Below, in pieces: positions 46,144-56,412 of a stretch of DNA of 64,000 nucleotides. The first letter of the stretch is position 1. Each line of letters begins with the position of its first letter. The notes beneath the pieces are model-generated. The model saw only the letters and a program-made list of their open reading frames with translations. It was not told where the DNA came from and searched no databases. A program made the translations under genes and the position numbers. This DNA is from Dyella ginsengisoli LA-4 (GTDB lineage Bacteria > Pseudomonadota > Gammaproteobacteria > Xanthomonadales > Rhodanobacteraceae). The stretch lies in assembly GCF_000334915.1 (NCBI RefSeq), contig NZ_AMSF01000025.1, forward strand, positions 1 through 64,000. Direction: 5' to 3'.

Positions 46144-46157
46144 TGCAATCGATTGCA
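46144..46157. promoter_or_regulatory. LacI-type operator 2
   Basis: TGCAATCGATTGCA is a perfect 14-bp palindrome 100 bp before the receptor start. Its centre is 114 bp from that of operator 1, a spacing that would allow DNA looping. Confidence 0.7.
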
Positions 46158-46256
46158 CTGAAGCCGACGATGGATCCGCAACCGATCCGGAGGTCGGCCC
46201 GCCCGGGGTATCGAGGGGATGAGGCGCGGCTTCTTTCACCGCATGGGGAGAGAACG

Positions 46257-48761
46257 ATGAACAAGCACGCTGTCCGCAAGCACGCGCTCGCCGTCGCCGT
46301 GGCGCTGGCCCTGCTGCCGGCCCTGGCGATGGCCCAGGACGCCGCCGGCGACGCCCGCCCGACCAGAAACGACGCGTCCACCGCCAAGGCCGAGAAGAAG
46401 GCGGTCAACCTCGACCAGATGGTGGTCACCGCCTCGCCGGGCGCGCTGAGCAAGATGAGCTCGAGCATTTCGGTGAGCTCGCTGGAGGCCGACCAGCTGG
46501 CCGACAGCGGCGCGCAGAGCGCCTCGGACATCCTGCGCGACGTGCCCGGCATCCGCGCCGAATCGTCCGGCGGCGAGGGCAACGCCAACATCTCGGTGCG
46601 CGGCCTGCCGGTGGCCTCCGGTGGCGGCAAGTTCGTGCAGTTCCAGGTGGACGGCATGCCGGTGCTGGAGTTCGGCGACATCGCCTTCGCCACGCCGGAC
46701 ACCTTCCTGCGCCCGGACTTCAACATCGACCACGTCGAGGTGGTGCGCGGCGGCTCCTCGTCGGTGTTCGCCAGCAACGCGCCCGGCGCGGTGTTCAACT
46801 TCATCACCAAGACCGGCCAGGAAAAGGGCGGAGACATCGGCCTCACCACCGGCCTGAACTACGACAGCAAGCGGCTGGATTTCGACTACGGCCAGCCGGT
46901 GAGCGACAGCACCCGTTTCCACTTCGGCGGCTTCCTGCGCAGCGGCGAAGGCCCGAAGAGCGTGGACTACACCGCGCAGTCCGGCGGCCAGCTGATGGCC
47001 AACGTCACCCACGACATCGACGGCGGCTTCCTGCGCCTGAGCGCCCAGCTGCTGGACGACAAGGCACCGGTGTACCTGCCGGTGCCGGTGTCGATCACCG
47101 GCAGCAACGGCAACCCGACGGTGCGCTCGCTGCCGGGCTTCAACCTGCGCGACGGCGCGCTGCAGTCGCCGTACTTCCAGCGCGACCTGGCGATCGACGC
47201 GAACGGCAACCGCAAGGTCACCGACCTGTCCGACGGCTACCACTCCAAGGTCCGCGCGTTCGGCGGCGAGGGCAAGTTCGACCTCGGCGACCAGTGGACC
47301 CTGCACGAGCAGTTCCGCATCGCCTCCAACAGCGGCGACTTCGTCGGCCCCTACCCGGCCGAGGTGAATACCGCCGACGCGCTGGCGCAGGAGATCGGCG
47401 GCGCCGGTGCCACGCTGGCCTACGCCACCGGCCCCAACGCCGGCCAGCCGGTGGCCGCCGGCACGGTGGGCGGCAACGGCCTGGCCACGCGGGTGCACCT
47501 GTTCAACGTGTCGCTGCCGAACATGGACAACGCCACCAACGACCTGAAGCTCAAGCGCGACTTCCAGCTCGACAGCGGCCCGCTCTCGCTGCTGCTGGGC
47601 TACTACCACTCGCGCCAGGACATCGTGCAGGACTGGCACTGGAACACCTATCTGGAAACCGTGCAGGGCAAGGACGCGAGCCTGCTCGACGTGTATGACG
47701 CCAACGGCAACAAGCTCACCCAGAACGGGCTGGTGGCCTACGGCACGCCGTACTGGGGCAACTGCTGCGTGCGCTCGTACGACGCGCACTACGACACCGA
47801 CGCGCCGTACGTCTCGCTGTCGTGGCAGCCGGGCGCCTGGCAGATCGACGCAGGCCTGCGCTACGACCGCATGCGGGCGCGCGGCAGCTACGCCGGCGCC
47901 AGCGGCGTGACCCCGATCGACGTGAACAACGACGGCACCCTGCAGGTGCCGGAGCAGACCGTGCCGGTGGTGGACAACAACGCCGCCAAGCCGATCCGCT
48001 ACACCAAGAGCCACCTGGAGTACTCGTTCGGCGCGAACTACCTGCTCACCGACGAGCTGGCCCTGTTCGGCCGCGCCAGCCGCGGCGCGCGCTTCAACGC
48101 CGACCGCCTGCTGTTCGGCGGCGGCCTGCTCGACAACGGCACCGCGCCGGACGGCGTGGCGGTGAACGTGGTCAAGCAGCTTGAGGGCGGCGTGAAGTGG
48201 AACACCCGCCACACCAGCCTGTTCGTCACCGGGTTCTACGCCACCACGCAGGAGCAGAACCAGGATGTCACCTCGCAGACGCAGTCCCTGATCAGCCGCA
48301 ACTACAAGGCCCACGGCGTGGAAGTGGAGGGTTCGGTCGACTACGGCAGCTTCAGCGTGCGCGGCGGTGTCACCTGGACCCACTCGCGCATCACCAAGGA
48401 TGCGATCACCCCGGCCAATGTCGGCAACGTGCCGCAGCGCCAGGCCACCTGGGTCTACCAGCTCGCGCCGACCTGGCATGTGGGCGACTTCGACCTCGGC
48501 GCCACCGTGCTGGGCACCACCAAGTCGTACGCGACCAACCCGAACGGGCTGGTGATGCCGGGCTACACCCAGGTGAACGCGTTCGCCCGCTACAACGTCA
48601 ACGACCGCAACGCGATCACGCTGCAGGCCGACAACCTGTTCAACGCCACCGGCCTGACCGAGATCGACCAGAGCCCCGGCAGCGTCACCGCGAACGGCCT
48701 GAACACCGCGCGCTCGATCCTCGGCCGCACCATCTACGCCAGCTGGCACTACCGCCTGTGA
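46257..48761 (+). CDS. suxA: TonB-dependent outer-membrane receptor (SuxA-like)
   Basis: An 834-residue receptor: signal peptide (about 1-27, ending ALAMA-Q), a TonB-box-like QMVVTASP near residue 60, a plug domain (about 70-190, VRGGSSSVFASNAPGAVFNF) and a 22-strand barrel ending in the aromatic YASWHYRL. It should bring sucrose across the outer membrane, as SuxA does in Xanthomonas. ATG 46257 follows GGGGAGAGA. The stop overlaps the next start (GTGA). The sucrose ligand is inferred from the operon. Confidence 0.9.
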   Translation: MNKHAVRKHALAVAVALALLPALAMAQDAAGDARPTRNDASTAKAEKKAVNLDQMVVTASPGALSKMSSSISVSSLEADQLADSGAQSASDILRDVPGIRAESSGGEGNANISVRGLPVASGGGKFVQFQVDGMPVLEFGDIAFATPDTFLRPDFNIDHVEVVRGGSSSVFASNAPGAVFNFITKTGQEKGGDIGLTTGLNYDSKRLDFDYGQPVSDSTRFHFGGFLRSGEGPKSVDYTAQSGGQLMANVTHDIDGGFLRLSAQLLDDKAPVYLPVPVSITGSNGNPTVRSLPGFNLRDGALQSPYFQRDLAIDANGNRKVTDLSDGYHSKVRAFGGEGKFDLGDQWTLHEQFRIASNSGDFVGPYPAEVNTADALAQEIGGAGATLAYATGPNAGQPVAAGTVGGNGLATRVHLFNVSLPNMDNATNDLKLKRDFQLDSGPLSLLLGYYHSRQDIVQDWHWNTYLETVQGKDASLLDVYDANGNKLTQNGLVAYGTPYWGNCCVRSYDAHYDTDAPYVSLSWQPGAWQIDAGLRYDRMRARGSYAGASGVTPIDVNNDGTLQVPEQTVPVVDNNAAKPIRYTKSHLEYSFGANYLLTDELALFGRASRGARFNADRLLFGGGLLDNGTAPDGVAVNVVKQLEGGVKWNTRHTSLFVTGFYATTQEQNQDVTSQTQSLISRNYKAHGVEVEGSVDYGSFSVRGGVTWTHSRITKDAITPANVGNVPQRQATWVYQLAPTWHVGDFDLGATVLGTTKSYATNPNGLVMPGYTQVNAFARYNVNDRNAITLQADNLFNATGLTEIDQSPGSVTANGLNTARSILGRTIYASWHYRL

Positions 48762-50710
48762 CCTTGAACGAAGCCGACTCCCCCGTGGCCGGGCCGTCGC
48801 GATCCGCATGGATCGCGGCGGCCCGCGGCCGTTTCCTCGAAGCCCTGCCCACCGACCGCCAAGCCGACGGGGCGCGGCGGTTCGACCGCGCCGGCGAGGC
48901 ACTGGTCGACCGCCTCGCCTCGCTCTATGGCCAGCGCGAGGATTTCGCCGAGTGGCTGGGCGCGCTGTGTCAGGCGCTGGGTACTCTTGCCGCAGTACGG
49001 CCGCGCGACCTGGCCGCGCTGGACAGCCGGCGCGAATCGCAGCCGGACTGGTTCATCGAGCAGCGCATGCTGGGCTACTCGGCCTACGTGGACCGCTTCG
49101 GCGGCACGCTGGCCGGCGTCGCCGGGCGGATTCCCCACCTGGCCCGGCTCGGCGTGGACTACCTGCACCTGCTGCCGTTCCTGCGCGCGCGCAGCGGCGA
49201 CAGCGACGGGGGCTTCGCCGTGGCCAGCTTCGACGAGGTGGACCCGGCCTACGGCAGCATGGCCGACCTGGACGCGCTCACCACGCAGCTGCGCGAGGCC
49301 GGCATCAGCCTGTGCTCGGACCTGGTGCTCAACCACGTCGCCGACGACCACGCCTGGGCCCGCGCGGCGATCGCCGGCGACGCGGACAAGCGCGCGTTCT
49401 TCCACGTGTTCGCCGACCACGCCCAGACGGATGCCTACGAGGCGACGCTGGGCGAGGTGTTTCCGCAGGCCGCGCCGGGCAACTTCACCCACGTGCCGGC
49501 GATGGGCGGCTGGGTGTGGACCACGTTCTATCCGTTCCAGTGGGACCTCAACTACGCGCACCCGCCGGTGTTCGCCGAGATGGCCCAGGCGATGCTGCGG
49601 CTGGCCAACCACGGCGTGGAGGTGTTCCGGCTCGATTCGGCGCCGTTCCTGTGGAAGCGGCCCGGCACGAACTGCCTCAACCAGCCCGAGGTGCACGTGG
49701 TGCTGGCCGCCCTGCGCGCCTGCGCCGCGCTGGTGGCGCCGGGCGTGCTGCTGAAGGCCGAGGCGATCGTCCCGGTCGAGCAGGTGATGCCGTATTTCGG
49801 CGAGGGCGAGCGGCGCGGCCAGGAGTGCCAGCTGGCCTATCACAGCGGACTGATGGCCAGCGCGTGGGCGGCGCTGGCCGAAGGCGACGCGGCGCTGCCG
49901 CGGCAGCTGCTGGCCGGCACGCCGGCGACCCCGCCGGGCACCGGCTGGATCACCTATGTGCGCTGCCACGACGACATCGTATGGAACGTGCTGCGTCCGC
50001 TGGTGGAGTCGGCAGGCGGGGAGTTCAACGAGCGCATCGGCCGCGCGGCGGCGTTCCTCGAGGGCAGGGTGCCGGGCAGCTTCGCGCGCGGCGCGGCGTT
50101 CCAGGCCGGCGACGACGACGCGATCCACGGCAGCAACGGCATGGCCGCGGCGCTGGTCGGGCTGCCGGACGATCCGCACGTGGCGCCGGACCCGGCGGCC
50201 GTGCGCCGCTTCGTGTTGATGCATGCGCTGGCGCTGTGGGTCGGCGCGGTGCCGCTGCTGTACATGGGCGACGAGCTCGGCCAGGGCAACAACGTCGAGC
50301 CGGCCGACCGCGCGCGCATCGCGGCGGACGGTCGCTGGCTGCAGCGGCCGCATCTGTCGGCGGCGGCGATGGAGGCGCTGGAGCAGCAGCGCGGCGTGCC
50401 CGCCACCACGTTCGCGGCGCTGCGGGCGCTGGTCGCGGCGCGGCGACGGCCCGGCTTCCCGGCGCGCGAAGCGGTGCAGGTGGTCGATGCCGGCCACCCC
50501 GGCCTGCTCGCGCTGCGACGCGGGCCCGATGCGCTGGCGCTGTTCCACTTCGGCCGCGAGCCGGTGACGGTCGATCTCACGGCACTCGGGCTGCCGACGG
50601 AGGCGCGCGGCGCGATCACCAGCGGCGTGGACGACACCGGCAACCTCCGCACGCTGACGCCGTGGGCCACGCTTTGGATCTTTCCGGAGCGGGAGTCGGA
50701 CCATGCGTGA
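48758..50710 (+). CDS. suxB: Amylosucrase/sucrose hydrolase (GH13)
   Basis: A 650-residue GH13 enzyme of the amylosucrase group, cutting sucrose into fructose plus glucose or glucan. By alignment with amylosucrase, the nucleophile is Asp293 (FRLDSAPFLWK), the acid/base Glu335 (KAEAIV) and the transition-state stabiliser Asp405 (YVRCHDDIVW). The N-terminal helical domain (ALDSRREAQP-like, with DWFIEQRMLGYSAYVDRFGG) is typical. There is no signal peptide, so it is cytoplasmic. Xanthomonas homologues are mainly hydrolases; polymer formation cannot be judged here. The start is GTG 48758, with TTG 48764 as an alternative. Confidence 0.9.
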   Translation: MTLNEADSPVAGPSRSAWIAAARGRFLEALPTDRQADGARRFDRAGEALVDRLASLYGQREDFAEWLGALCQALGTLAAVRPRDLAALDSRRESQPDWFIEQRMLGYSAYVDRFGGTLAGVAGRIPHLARLGVDYLHLLPFLRARSGDSDGGFAVASFDEVDPAYGSMADLDALTTQLREAGISLCSDLVLNHVADDHAWARAAIAGDADKRAFFHVFADHAQTDAYEATLGEVFPQAAPGNFTHVPAMGGWVWTTFYPFQWDLNYAHPPVFAEMAQAMLRLANHGVEVFRLDSAPFLWKRPGTNCLNQPEVHVVLAALRACAALVAPGVLLKAEAIVPVEQVMPYFGEGERRGQECQLAYHSGLMASAWAALAEGDAALPRQLLAGTPATPPGTGWITYVRCHDDIVWNVLRPLVESAGGEFNERIGRAAAFLEGRVPGSFARGAAFQAGDDDAIHGSNGMAAALVGLPDDPHVAPDPAAVRRFVLMHALALWVGAVPLLYMGDELGQGNNVEPADRARIAADGRWLQRPHLSAAAMEALEQQRGVPATTFAALRALVAARRRPGFPAREAVQVVDAGHPGLLALRRGPDALALFHFGREPVTVDLTALGLPTEARGAITSGVDDTGNLRTLTPWATLWIFPERESDHA

Positions 50711-51653
50711 ATCCTCGCGTCCACTGGTATTCGGCGAGGCGCTGGTGGACGCGTTCGCCGACGGCGTGGTGCCCGGCGGCGCCCCGTTCAACGTGGCCTG
50801 CCACCTGGCGGCACTGGGCCGTGCGCCGCGGCTGGTGACGCGGCTCGGCCGCGACCCGGCAGGCGACGCCCTGCGCGCAGCCGCCGCGCGCTTCGGGCTG
50901 TCGCTGGACGAGGCGCAGGCGGATGCGGAGACCGCGCGTGTCCTCGTCCACGAGCGGCCGGAAGGGCACGCGTTCGAGATTCCCGATGCGCAGGCGTTCG
51001 ACCGCATCGACGCGACCGACGCGGTGGCGGTCGCGCAGCGCGCCGGTGCCGGCGCCTGGCTCTACTTCGGCACGCTGGCGCTGCGCGCCGGCCCATCGCG
51101 CCAGGCGCTGGCGGCGATCCGCTCGACGCTGCCGCACCGCGCCTACGTCGACCTCAACTGGCGCGAGGCGGGACCGGCGCCGTCTGTGATCCTCGACCTG
51201 CTGCGCGACGTCCACGTGCTCAAGCTCAGTGACGAGGAACTGGGGCGGCTGCTCGGCTGGCTCGACCTCGCCGGTCCGACCGGGATGCCGGCACCGGGCG
51301 ACCGCGACGCCGGCATCGCCGCGCTGTGCGAGCGCACCGGCGCGCGCACCCTGCTGGTGACCCATGGCGGCGAAGGCGCCGTCGCCTGGGACGCCGGCGG
51401 CCACTGCACGGCCCGCGCACCGGCACCGCCGCTGGTGCGGATCGTCGACACCGTCGGCGCCGGCGACGCCTTCAGCGGCATGATGCTGGCCGGGCTGGCG
51501 CAGGGCGAGGCCGCCGAAGCGGTGCTGGAGGAGGCGGTGGCCTTCGCCAGCGCCAGCTGCGGCTGGCGCGGCGCGCTGCCGGCCGATCCGGCCGTGTACG
51601 CTCGCTGGCGCACGCCGCCGGATCACGCCGACATCGAGGGAGCGACCCCATGA
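50703..51653 (+). CDS. PfkB-family fructokinase
   Basis: Ribokinase-fold sugar kinase of 316 residues, likely phosphorylating the fructose freed by the sucrose enzyme. It has the N-terminal FGEALVDAFADG and GGAPFNVACHLAALG, and the C-terminal DTVGAGDAFSGMM with catalytic Asp255. ATG 50703 overlaps the previous stop by 8 bp and its own stop overlaps the permease start (ATGA). The classic Xanthomonas sux locus description lacks this gene inside the operon. Confidence 0.9.
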   Translation: MRESSRPLVFGEALVDAFADGVVPGGAPFNVACHLAALGRAPRLVTRLGRDPAGDALRAAAARFGLSLDEAQADAETARVLVHERPEGHAFEIPDAQAFDRIDATDAVAVAQRAGAGAWLYFGTLALRAGPSRQALAAIRSTLPHRAYVDLNWREAGPAPSVILDLLRDVHVLKLSDEELGRLLGWLDLAGPTGMPAPGDRDAGIAALCERTGARTLLVTHGGEGAVAWDAGGHCTARAPAPPLVRIVDTVGAGDAFSGMMLAGLAQGEAAEAVLEEAVAFASASCGWRGALPADPAVYARWRTPPDHADIEGATP

Positions 51654-52954
51654 CGATGCGCAAGCCACGCCTCGCGTTCTGGCAGATCGTCAACATGAAC
51701 GTCGGGTTCTTCGGCATCCAGTTCAGCTTCGGGCTGCAGCAGAGCAACATGAGCCCGATCTACAAGTACCTGGGCGCCAACGACGCCACCCTGCCCTACC
51801 TGTGGCTGGCCGGGCCGATCACCGGACTGCTGGTGCAGCCGCTGATCGGCGCGATGAGCGACCGCACCGACAGCCGCTTCGGCCGGCGCACGCCGTACTT
51901 CCTGATCGGCGCGCTGATCTGCAGCCTGTGCCTGCTGGCGATGCCGTTCAGCCCGGCGCTGTGGGTGGCGGCCAGCCTGCTGTGGATCCTCGACGCGGCC
52001 AACAACGTGACGATGGAGCCGTACCGCGCCTTCGTCAGCGACCGCCTCGACGCCTCCCAGCACAGCGCCGGCTTCCTCACCCAGAGCGCGTTCACCGGGC
52101 TGTCGCAGACGCTGGCCTACCTCACCCCGTCGCTGCTGGTGTTTGCCGGGCTGGACCTGACCGCGACCAACGCGCACGGCATCCCCTATGCAGTGGTGAC
52201 CGCGTTCGTGATCGGCGCGGTGTTCTCGATCGGCTCGGTCGGCTGGTCGGCGTGGACCACGCCGGAGCTGCCGCTGGACGAGGCCGAGCGCGCGGCCATG
52301 CGGGCACGCCCGCGCTCGCTGCGCGCCACGCTGGCGGAGATCGTCGACGCGGTCCGGCAGATGCCGCCGACCATGCGCCAGCTCGCGGTGATGATGCTGT
52401 GCCAGTGGTACGCGATGTTCTGCTACTGGGAATACATCACGTTGTCGCTGGCGCGCACGCTCTACGGCAGCACCGACGCCGCCTCGGCCGGCTTCGGCGA
52501 GGCGGTGCTGGTGACCGGGCGCATCGGCGGCTTCTACAACGCGGTGGCATTCGTGGCGGCGCTGGCGATGCTGCCGCTGGCGCGACGGATGGGCGCGCCG
52601 GTGCTGCACGCGATCTGCCTCACCCTTGGCGGCCTCGGCCTGCTGGCGCTGCCGCTGATCCACGACCCGTGGTGGCTGCTGCTGCCGATGCTCGGCCTGG
52701 GCCTGACCTGGGCCAGCCTGATGGGCAACCCCTACGCGATGCTCGCCGGCTGCATCCCGCCGGAGCGCGCCGGCGTGTACATGGGCATCTTCAACGGCTT
52801 CATCGTGCTGCCGATGCTGATCCAGATCCTCACCGTGCCGCTGCTCTACCACCGCGTGCTCGGCGACAACCCGGAGAACGTGATCCGGCTGGCCGGCGCC
52901 GGCCTGCTCGCCGCCGCCGCGCTCGCGCTGCGCGTGCGGCGCCCCGCGCACTGA
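51650..52954 (+). CDS. suxC: Sucrose permease, major facilitator type (SuxC-like)
   Basis: Inner-membrane carrier of 434 residues and about 12 helices. [37 protein letters not shown] and [22 protein letters not shown] resemble the glycoside-pentoside-hexuronide/plant-SUT-like group that includes SuxC. It would move sucrose from periplasm to cytoplasm with protons. It is the last gene of the operon; the glnA terminator hairpin lies just downstream. Confidence 0.9.
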   Translation: MTMRKPRLAFWQIVNMNVGFFGIQFSFGLQQSNMSPIYKYLGANDATLPYLWLAGPITGLLVQPLIGAMSDRTDSRFGRRTPYFLIGALICSLCLLAMPFSPALWVAASLLWILDAANNVTMEPYRAFVSDRLDASQHSAGFLTQSAFTGLSQTLAYLTPSLLVFAGLDLTATNAHGIPYAVVTAFVIGAVFSIGSVGWSAWTTPELPLDEAERAAMRARPRSLRATLAEIVDAVRQMPPTMRQLAVMMLCQWYAMFCYWEYITLSLARTLYGSTDAASAGFGEAVLVTGRIGGFYNAVAFVAALAMLPLARRMGAPVLHAICLTLGGLGLLALPLIHDPWWLLLPMLGLGLTWASLMGNPYAMLAGCIPPERAGVYMGIFNGFIVLPMLIQILTVPLLYHRVLGDNPENVIRLAGAGLLAAAALALRVRRPAH

Positions 52955-52970
52955 CCGGCACCTGCCCACG

Positions 52971-52995
52971 AAAAAGGGGAGCCTCGCGGCTCCCC
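52971..52995 (-). terminator. Terminator of glnA
   Basis: GGGGAGCC (52976-52983) and GGCTCCCC (52988-52995) form a perfect 8-bp stem with a TCGC/GCGA loop. On the minus strand it is followed by TTTTT (52975-52971), fitting the end of glnA. It may also slow readthrough from the convergent sucrose operon. Confidence 0.85.
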
Positions 52996-53021
52996 TCCTT
53001 CGTCGCGTCCGACCGCAGCGG

Positions 53022-54431
53022 TCAGATCGCGTAGTACATCTGGAACTCCAGCGGGTGGGTGCTGGCGCGGTAGGCGGTGACTTCCTTCATCTTCAGCTCG
53101 ATGTAGGCATCGATGAAGTCGTCGGTGAACACGCCACCGGCCTTGAGGAACTCGCGATCCTTGTCCAGCGCTTCCAGCGCGGCGTCGAGGCTGGAGCACA
53201 CCTGCGGGATGTTCTTCTCCTCTTCCGGCGGCAGGTCGTACAGGTCCTTGTCCGACGGTGCACCCGGGTCGATCTTGTTCAGGATGCCGTCCAGGCCGGC
53301 CATCATCAGCGCGGTGAAGGTGAGGTAGCCGGACTGCAGCGGATCGGGGAAGCGCACCTCGATGCGGCGGCCCTTCGGGCTGGACACGTACGGGATGCGG
53401 CAGCTGGCCGAGCGGTTGCGGGCCGAGTAGGCCAGCATCACCGGCGCCTCGAAGCCCGGCACCAGGCGCTTGTAGCTGTTGGTGCCGGAGTTGGAGAACG
53501 CGTTGATCGCCTTGGCGTGCTTGAAGATGCCGCCGATGTACCACAGCGCGGTCTGGCTCAGGCCGCCGTACAGGTCGCCGGCGAACAGGTTGTTGCCTTC
53601 CTTCGACAGCGACTGGTGCACGTGCATGCCGCTGCCGTTGTCGCCGACGATCGGCTTGGGCATGAAGGTGACGGTCTTGCCGTTCTGGTGGGCGACGTTC
53701 TTGATCACGTACTTCAGGGTGATCAGCTCGTCGGCCTTCTTCACCAGCGTGTTGAACTTGACGCCGATCTCGCACTGGCCGGCGTTGGCCACCTCGTGGT
53801 GGTGCACCTCGACGGTCTGGCCGAGCGCCTCGAGCACCTTGCACATGTCGGCGCGCAGGTCACCCAGCGAGTCGACCGGGCTGACCGGGAAGTAGCCGCC
53901 CTTCACGCCCGGACGGTGGCCGGTGTTGCCCTCGTCGTACTTGAAGCGCGAGCTCCAGGAGGCTTCCTCGGACTCGATCTCGTAGAACACGCGGCCCATG
54001 TCGTTCTGCCAGCGCACCGAGTCGAAGATGAAGAATTCCGGCTCCGGACCGAAGAACGCCGTGTCGGCCACGCCGGTGGATTTCAGGAACGCCTCGGCGC
54101 GCTTGGCGATCGAGCGCGGGTCGCGGCCGTAGGCCTGCATGGTCGAGGGCTCGAGCACATCGCAGTGGAGCACCAGCTGCGGGTGGCCGCTGAACGGGTC
54201 GATGTAGGCGGTGTCGGGATCGGGCATCAGGATCATGTCCGACTCGTTGATGCCCTTCCAGCCCGAGATCGACGAGCCGTCGAACATCTTGCCGTCCTCG
54301 AAGGTGCTCTCGTCGATGGCGTGGGCCGGGAAGGTGACGTGGTGCTGCTTGCCCAGCATGTCGACGAAGCGGAAGTCGACGAACTCGACGTCATGCTCCT
54401 GGATCAGGTCAAGCACTTTGGCAACGGACAT
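53022..54431 (-). CDS. glnA: Glutamine synthetase, type I
   Basis: Makes glutamine from glutamate and ammonia with ATP. The 469-residue dodecameric GSI has [13 protein letters not shown], the active-site [10 protein letters not shown], the [10 protein letters not shown] loop and the adenylylation Tyr in DLYDLPPEE, so it should be controlled by GlnE. ATG 54431 is preceded by GAGG. A sigma-54 promoter lies 38 bp upstream, with amtB and its terminator above that. This implies its own nitrogen-controlled transcription. Confidence 0.98.
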   Translation of the reverse strand: MSVAKVLDLIQEHDVEFVDFRFVDMLGKQHHVTFPAHAIDESTFEDGKMFDGSSISGWKGINESDMILMPDPDTAYIDPFSGHPQLVLHCDVLEPSTMQAYGRDPRSIAKRAEAFLKSTGVADTAFFGPEPEFFIFDSVRWQNDMGRVFYEIESEEASWSSRFKYDEGNTGHRPGVKGGYFPVSPVDSLGDLRADMCKVLEALGQTVEVHHHEVANAGQCEIGVKFNTLVKKADELITLKYVIKNVAHQNGKTVTFMPKPIVGDNGSGMHVHQSLSKEGNNLFAGDLYGGLSQTALWYIGGIFKHAKAINAFSNSGTNSYKRLVPGFEAPVMLAYSARNRSASCRIPYVSSPKGRRIEVRFPDPLQSGYLTFTALMMAGLDGILNKIDPGAPSDKDLYDLPPEEEKNIPQVCSSLDAALEALDKDREFLKAGGVFTDDFIDAYIELKMKEVTAYRASTHPLEFQMYYAI

Positions 54432-54468
54432 GGAAGAACCTCGGTGGTGGATTGGCAGCAGGGTTTTA

Positions 54469-54483
54469 GCAAGCGCCATGCCA
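54469..54483 (-). promoter_or_regulatory. Sigma-54 promoter of glnA
   Basis: On the minus strand TGGCAT (54483-54478), five bases, then TTGC (54472-54469) match the -24/-12 consensus TGGCAC-N5-TTGC with one mismatch; the invariant GG and GC are both present. The start of transcription would be near 54457. An NtrC-like half-site TGCACTA lies at 54578-54584, about 120 bp upstream. Confidence 0.75.
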
Positions 54484-54584
54484 CCCCCGGGACCGGTCGC
54501 GCGCCGCGCAGGCATGCGGTTCGCGGGGACGGCCGGGCGGACTGACGCATCAAACGTGGGCAACGATAACTGGATTTTGCACTA

Positions 54585-54621
54585 AAAAGGGGCGCGCCCG
54601 TTCCACGACGCGGGCGCGCCC
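54585..54621 (-). terminator. Terminator of amtB
   Basis: GGGCGCGCCCG (54590-54600) and CGGGCGCGCCC (54611-54621) form an 11-bp GC stem. On the minus strand it is followed by CCTTTTTAG. It separates the glnK-amtB transcript from the glnA promoter. Confidence 0.85.
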
Positions 54622-54626
54622 AAGGT

Positions 54627-55982
54627 TTACCCCTCGTAGGCGCTCTCGCCGTGCGAAGTGATGTCCAGGCCCTCGCGCTCGGCCTCGGCCGAGACCCGCA
54701 GCCCGAACACCGCCTTCACCACCAGGTAGGCCAGCACCGAGACCACGCCGCTCCAGACCAGGGTCACGCCCACGCCCAGCGCCTGCACGCCGACCTGCTG
54801 CAGCATCGTGCTGTTGCCGCTGCCGTAGCCGGTGCCGCCGAGCATCGGCGCACTGAACACGCCGGTGAGCAGGGCGCCGACGATGCCACCCACGCCGTGC
54901 ACGCCGAACACGTCCAGCGCGTCGTCGGCACGCAGCAGCTTTTTCAGCCCGGTCACGCCCCAGACGCAGGCGAGGCTGGCCGCCGCGCCGATCGCGATCG
55001 AGCCCATCGGACCGACCGTGCCGCAGGCCGGCGTGATCGCCACCAGGCCAGCCACCGCGCCGGAGGCACCGCCGACCATCGAGGGCTTGCCCTTGTGCAC
55101 CGCCTCGATCAGCAGCCACGCCAGCACCGCCGCCGCCGTCGCCACCAGGGTGTTGATGAAGGCCAGCGCCGCGCCGGCGTTCGACTCCAGGTTGGAGCCG
55201 GCGTTGAAGCCGAACCAGCCCACCCACAGGATCGCCGCGCCGACCATGGTGAAGGTCACGTTGTGCGGCTTCATCGACTCGCGCCCCAGCCCCAGCCGCG
55301 GACCGACGAAATAGGCGCCGACCAGGCCTGCGATACCGGCATTGATGTGCACCACCGTGCCGCCGGCGAAGTCCAGCGCGCCCCGGGCGAACATGAAGCC
55401 GTCCGGGCCGTACCAGACCATGTGCGCGATCGGCAGGTAGGCGAAGGTGAACCACAGCGCGCAGAACACCAGCACCGCGCGGAAGCGCATGCGCTCGGCG
55501 AACGCACCGACGATCAGCGCGCCGGTGATGCCGGCGAAGGTCGACTGGAACACCACGAACACGTATTCGGGCAACGCCACGCCCGTGGTGAAGGTCGCCG
55601 CCAGGCTGTCCTTGGTCACGCCCCTGAGGAACAGCTTGTCCAGGTTGCCGATGAAGGCATTGCCTCCGTTGAAGGCCAGCGTGTAGCCGTAGATCACCCA
55701 CAGCACCACGATCATCGAGAACACCGTCATCACCTGCATCAGGATCGACAGCACGTTCTTCGAGCGCACCAGGCCGCCGTAGAACAGGGCCAGGCCAGGC
55801 ACCGTCATCAGCAGCACCAGCAGGGTGGAGGTGAGCATCCAGGCGACGTCGCCCTTGTCGACGGTGGGCGCCGCCTCGGCGGCATGGGAGGCCGGCGAGA
55901 CGAGCAGCATGCACAGCACGGCGAACAGCAGCGCCCAGGCCGGAAGCGCCCGGACGGAACGGGAAAGCGCGATCTGATTCAT
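54627..55982 (-). CDS. amtB: Ammonium transporter
   Basis: Inner-membrane ammonium channel of 451 residues: a cleavable signal (about 1-34) and 11 helices. Conserved parts are PGLALFYGGLVR, FAGGTVVHINAGIAGLV with the pore His, and FGVHGVGGIVGALLTG with the second pore His. P-II (GlnK) from the gene just upstream should block it when ammonium is plentiful. ATG 55982 has GAGG upstream; the glnK stop lies 22 bp before. Confidence 0.97.
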   Translation of the reverse strand: MNQIALSRSVRALPAWALLFAVLCMLLVSPASHAAEAAPTVDKGDVAWMLTSTLLVLLMTVPGLALFYGGLVRSKNVLSILMQVMTVFSMIVVLWVIYGYTLAFNGGNAFIGNLDKLFLRGVTKDSLAATFTTGVALPEYVFVVFQSTFAGITGALIVGAFAERMRFRAVLVFCALWFTFAYLPIAHMVWYGPDGFMFARGALDFAGGTVVHINAGIAGLVGAYFVGPRLGLGRESMKPHNVTFTMVGAAILWVGWFGFNAGSNLESNAGAALAFINTLVATAAAVLAWLLIEAVHKGKPSMVGGASGAVAGLVAITPACGTVGPMGSIAIGAAASLACVWGVTGLKKLLRADDALDVFGVHGVGGIVGALLTGVFSAPMLGGTGYGSGNSTMLQQVGVQALGVGVTLVWSGVVSVLAYLVVKAVFGLRVSAEAEREGLDITSHGESAYEG

Positions 55983-56004
55983 GGAAGACCTCGTGGAAGC
56001 GGAG

Positions 56005-56412
<408 letters not shown>

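Larger units (their letters stand above)
45990..46256. other. Control region of the sucrose operon
   Basis: A 267-bp stretch without a gene. It holds two LacI-type operators and a third AT palindrome (listed separately). No strong sigma-70 promoter can be fixed by eye. Confidence 0.5.

Noticed and set aside
46236..48902. Minus-strand frame across the TonB receptor
   Set aside because: Antisense shadow of a clear receptor gene, with low-complexity composition.
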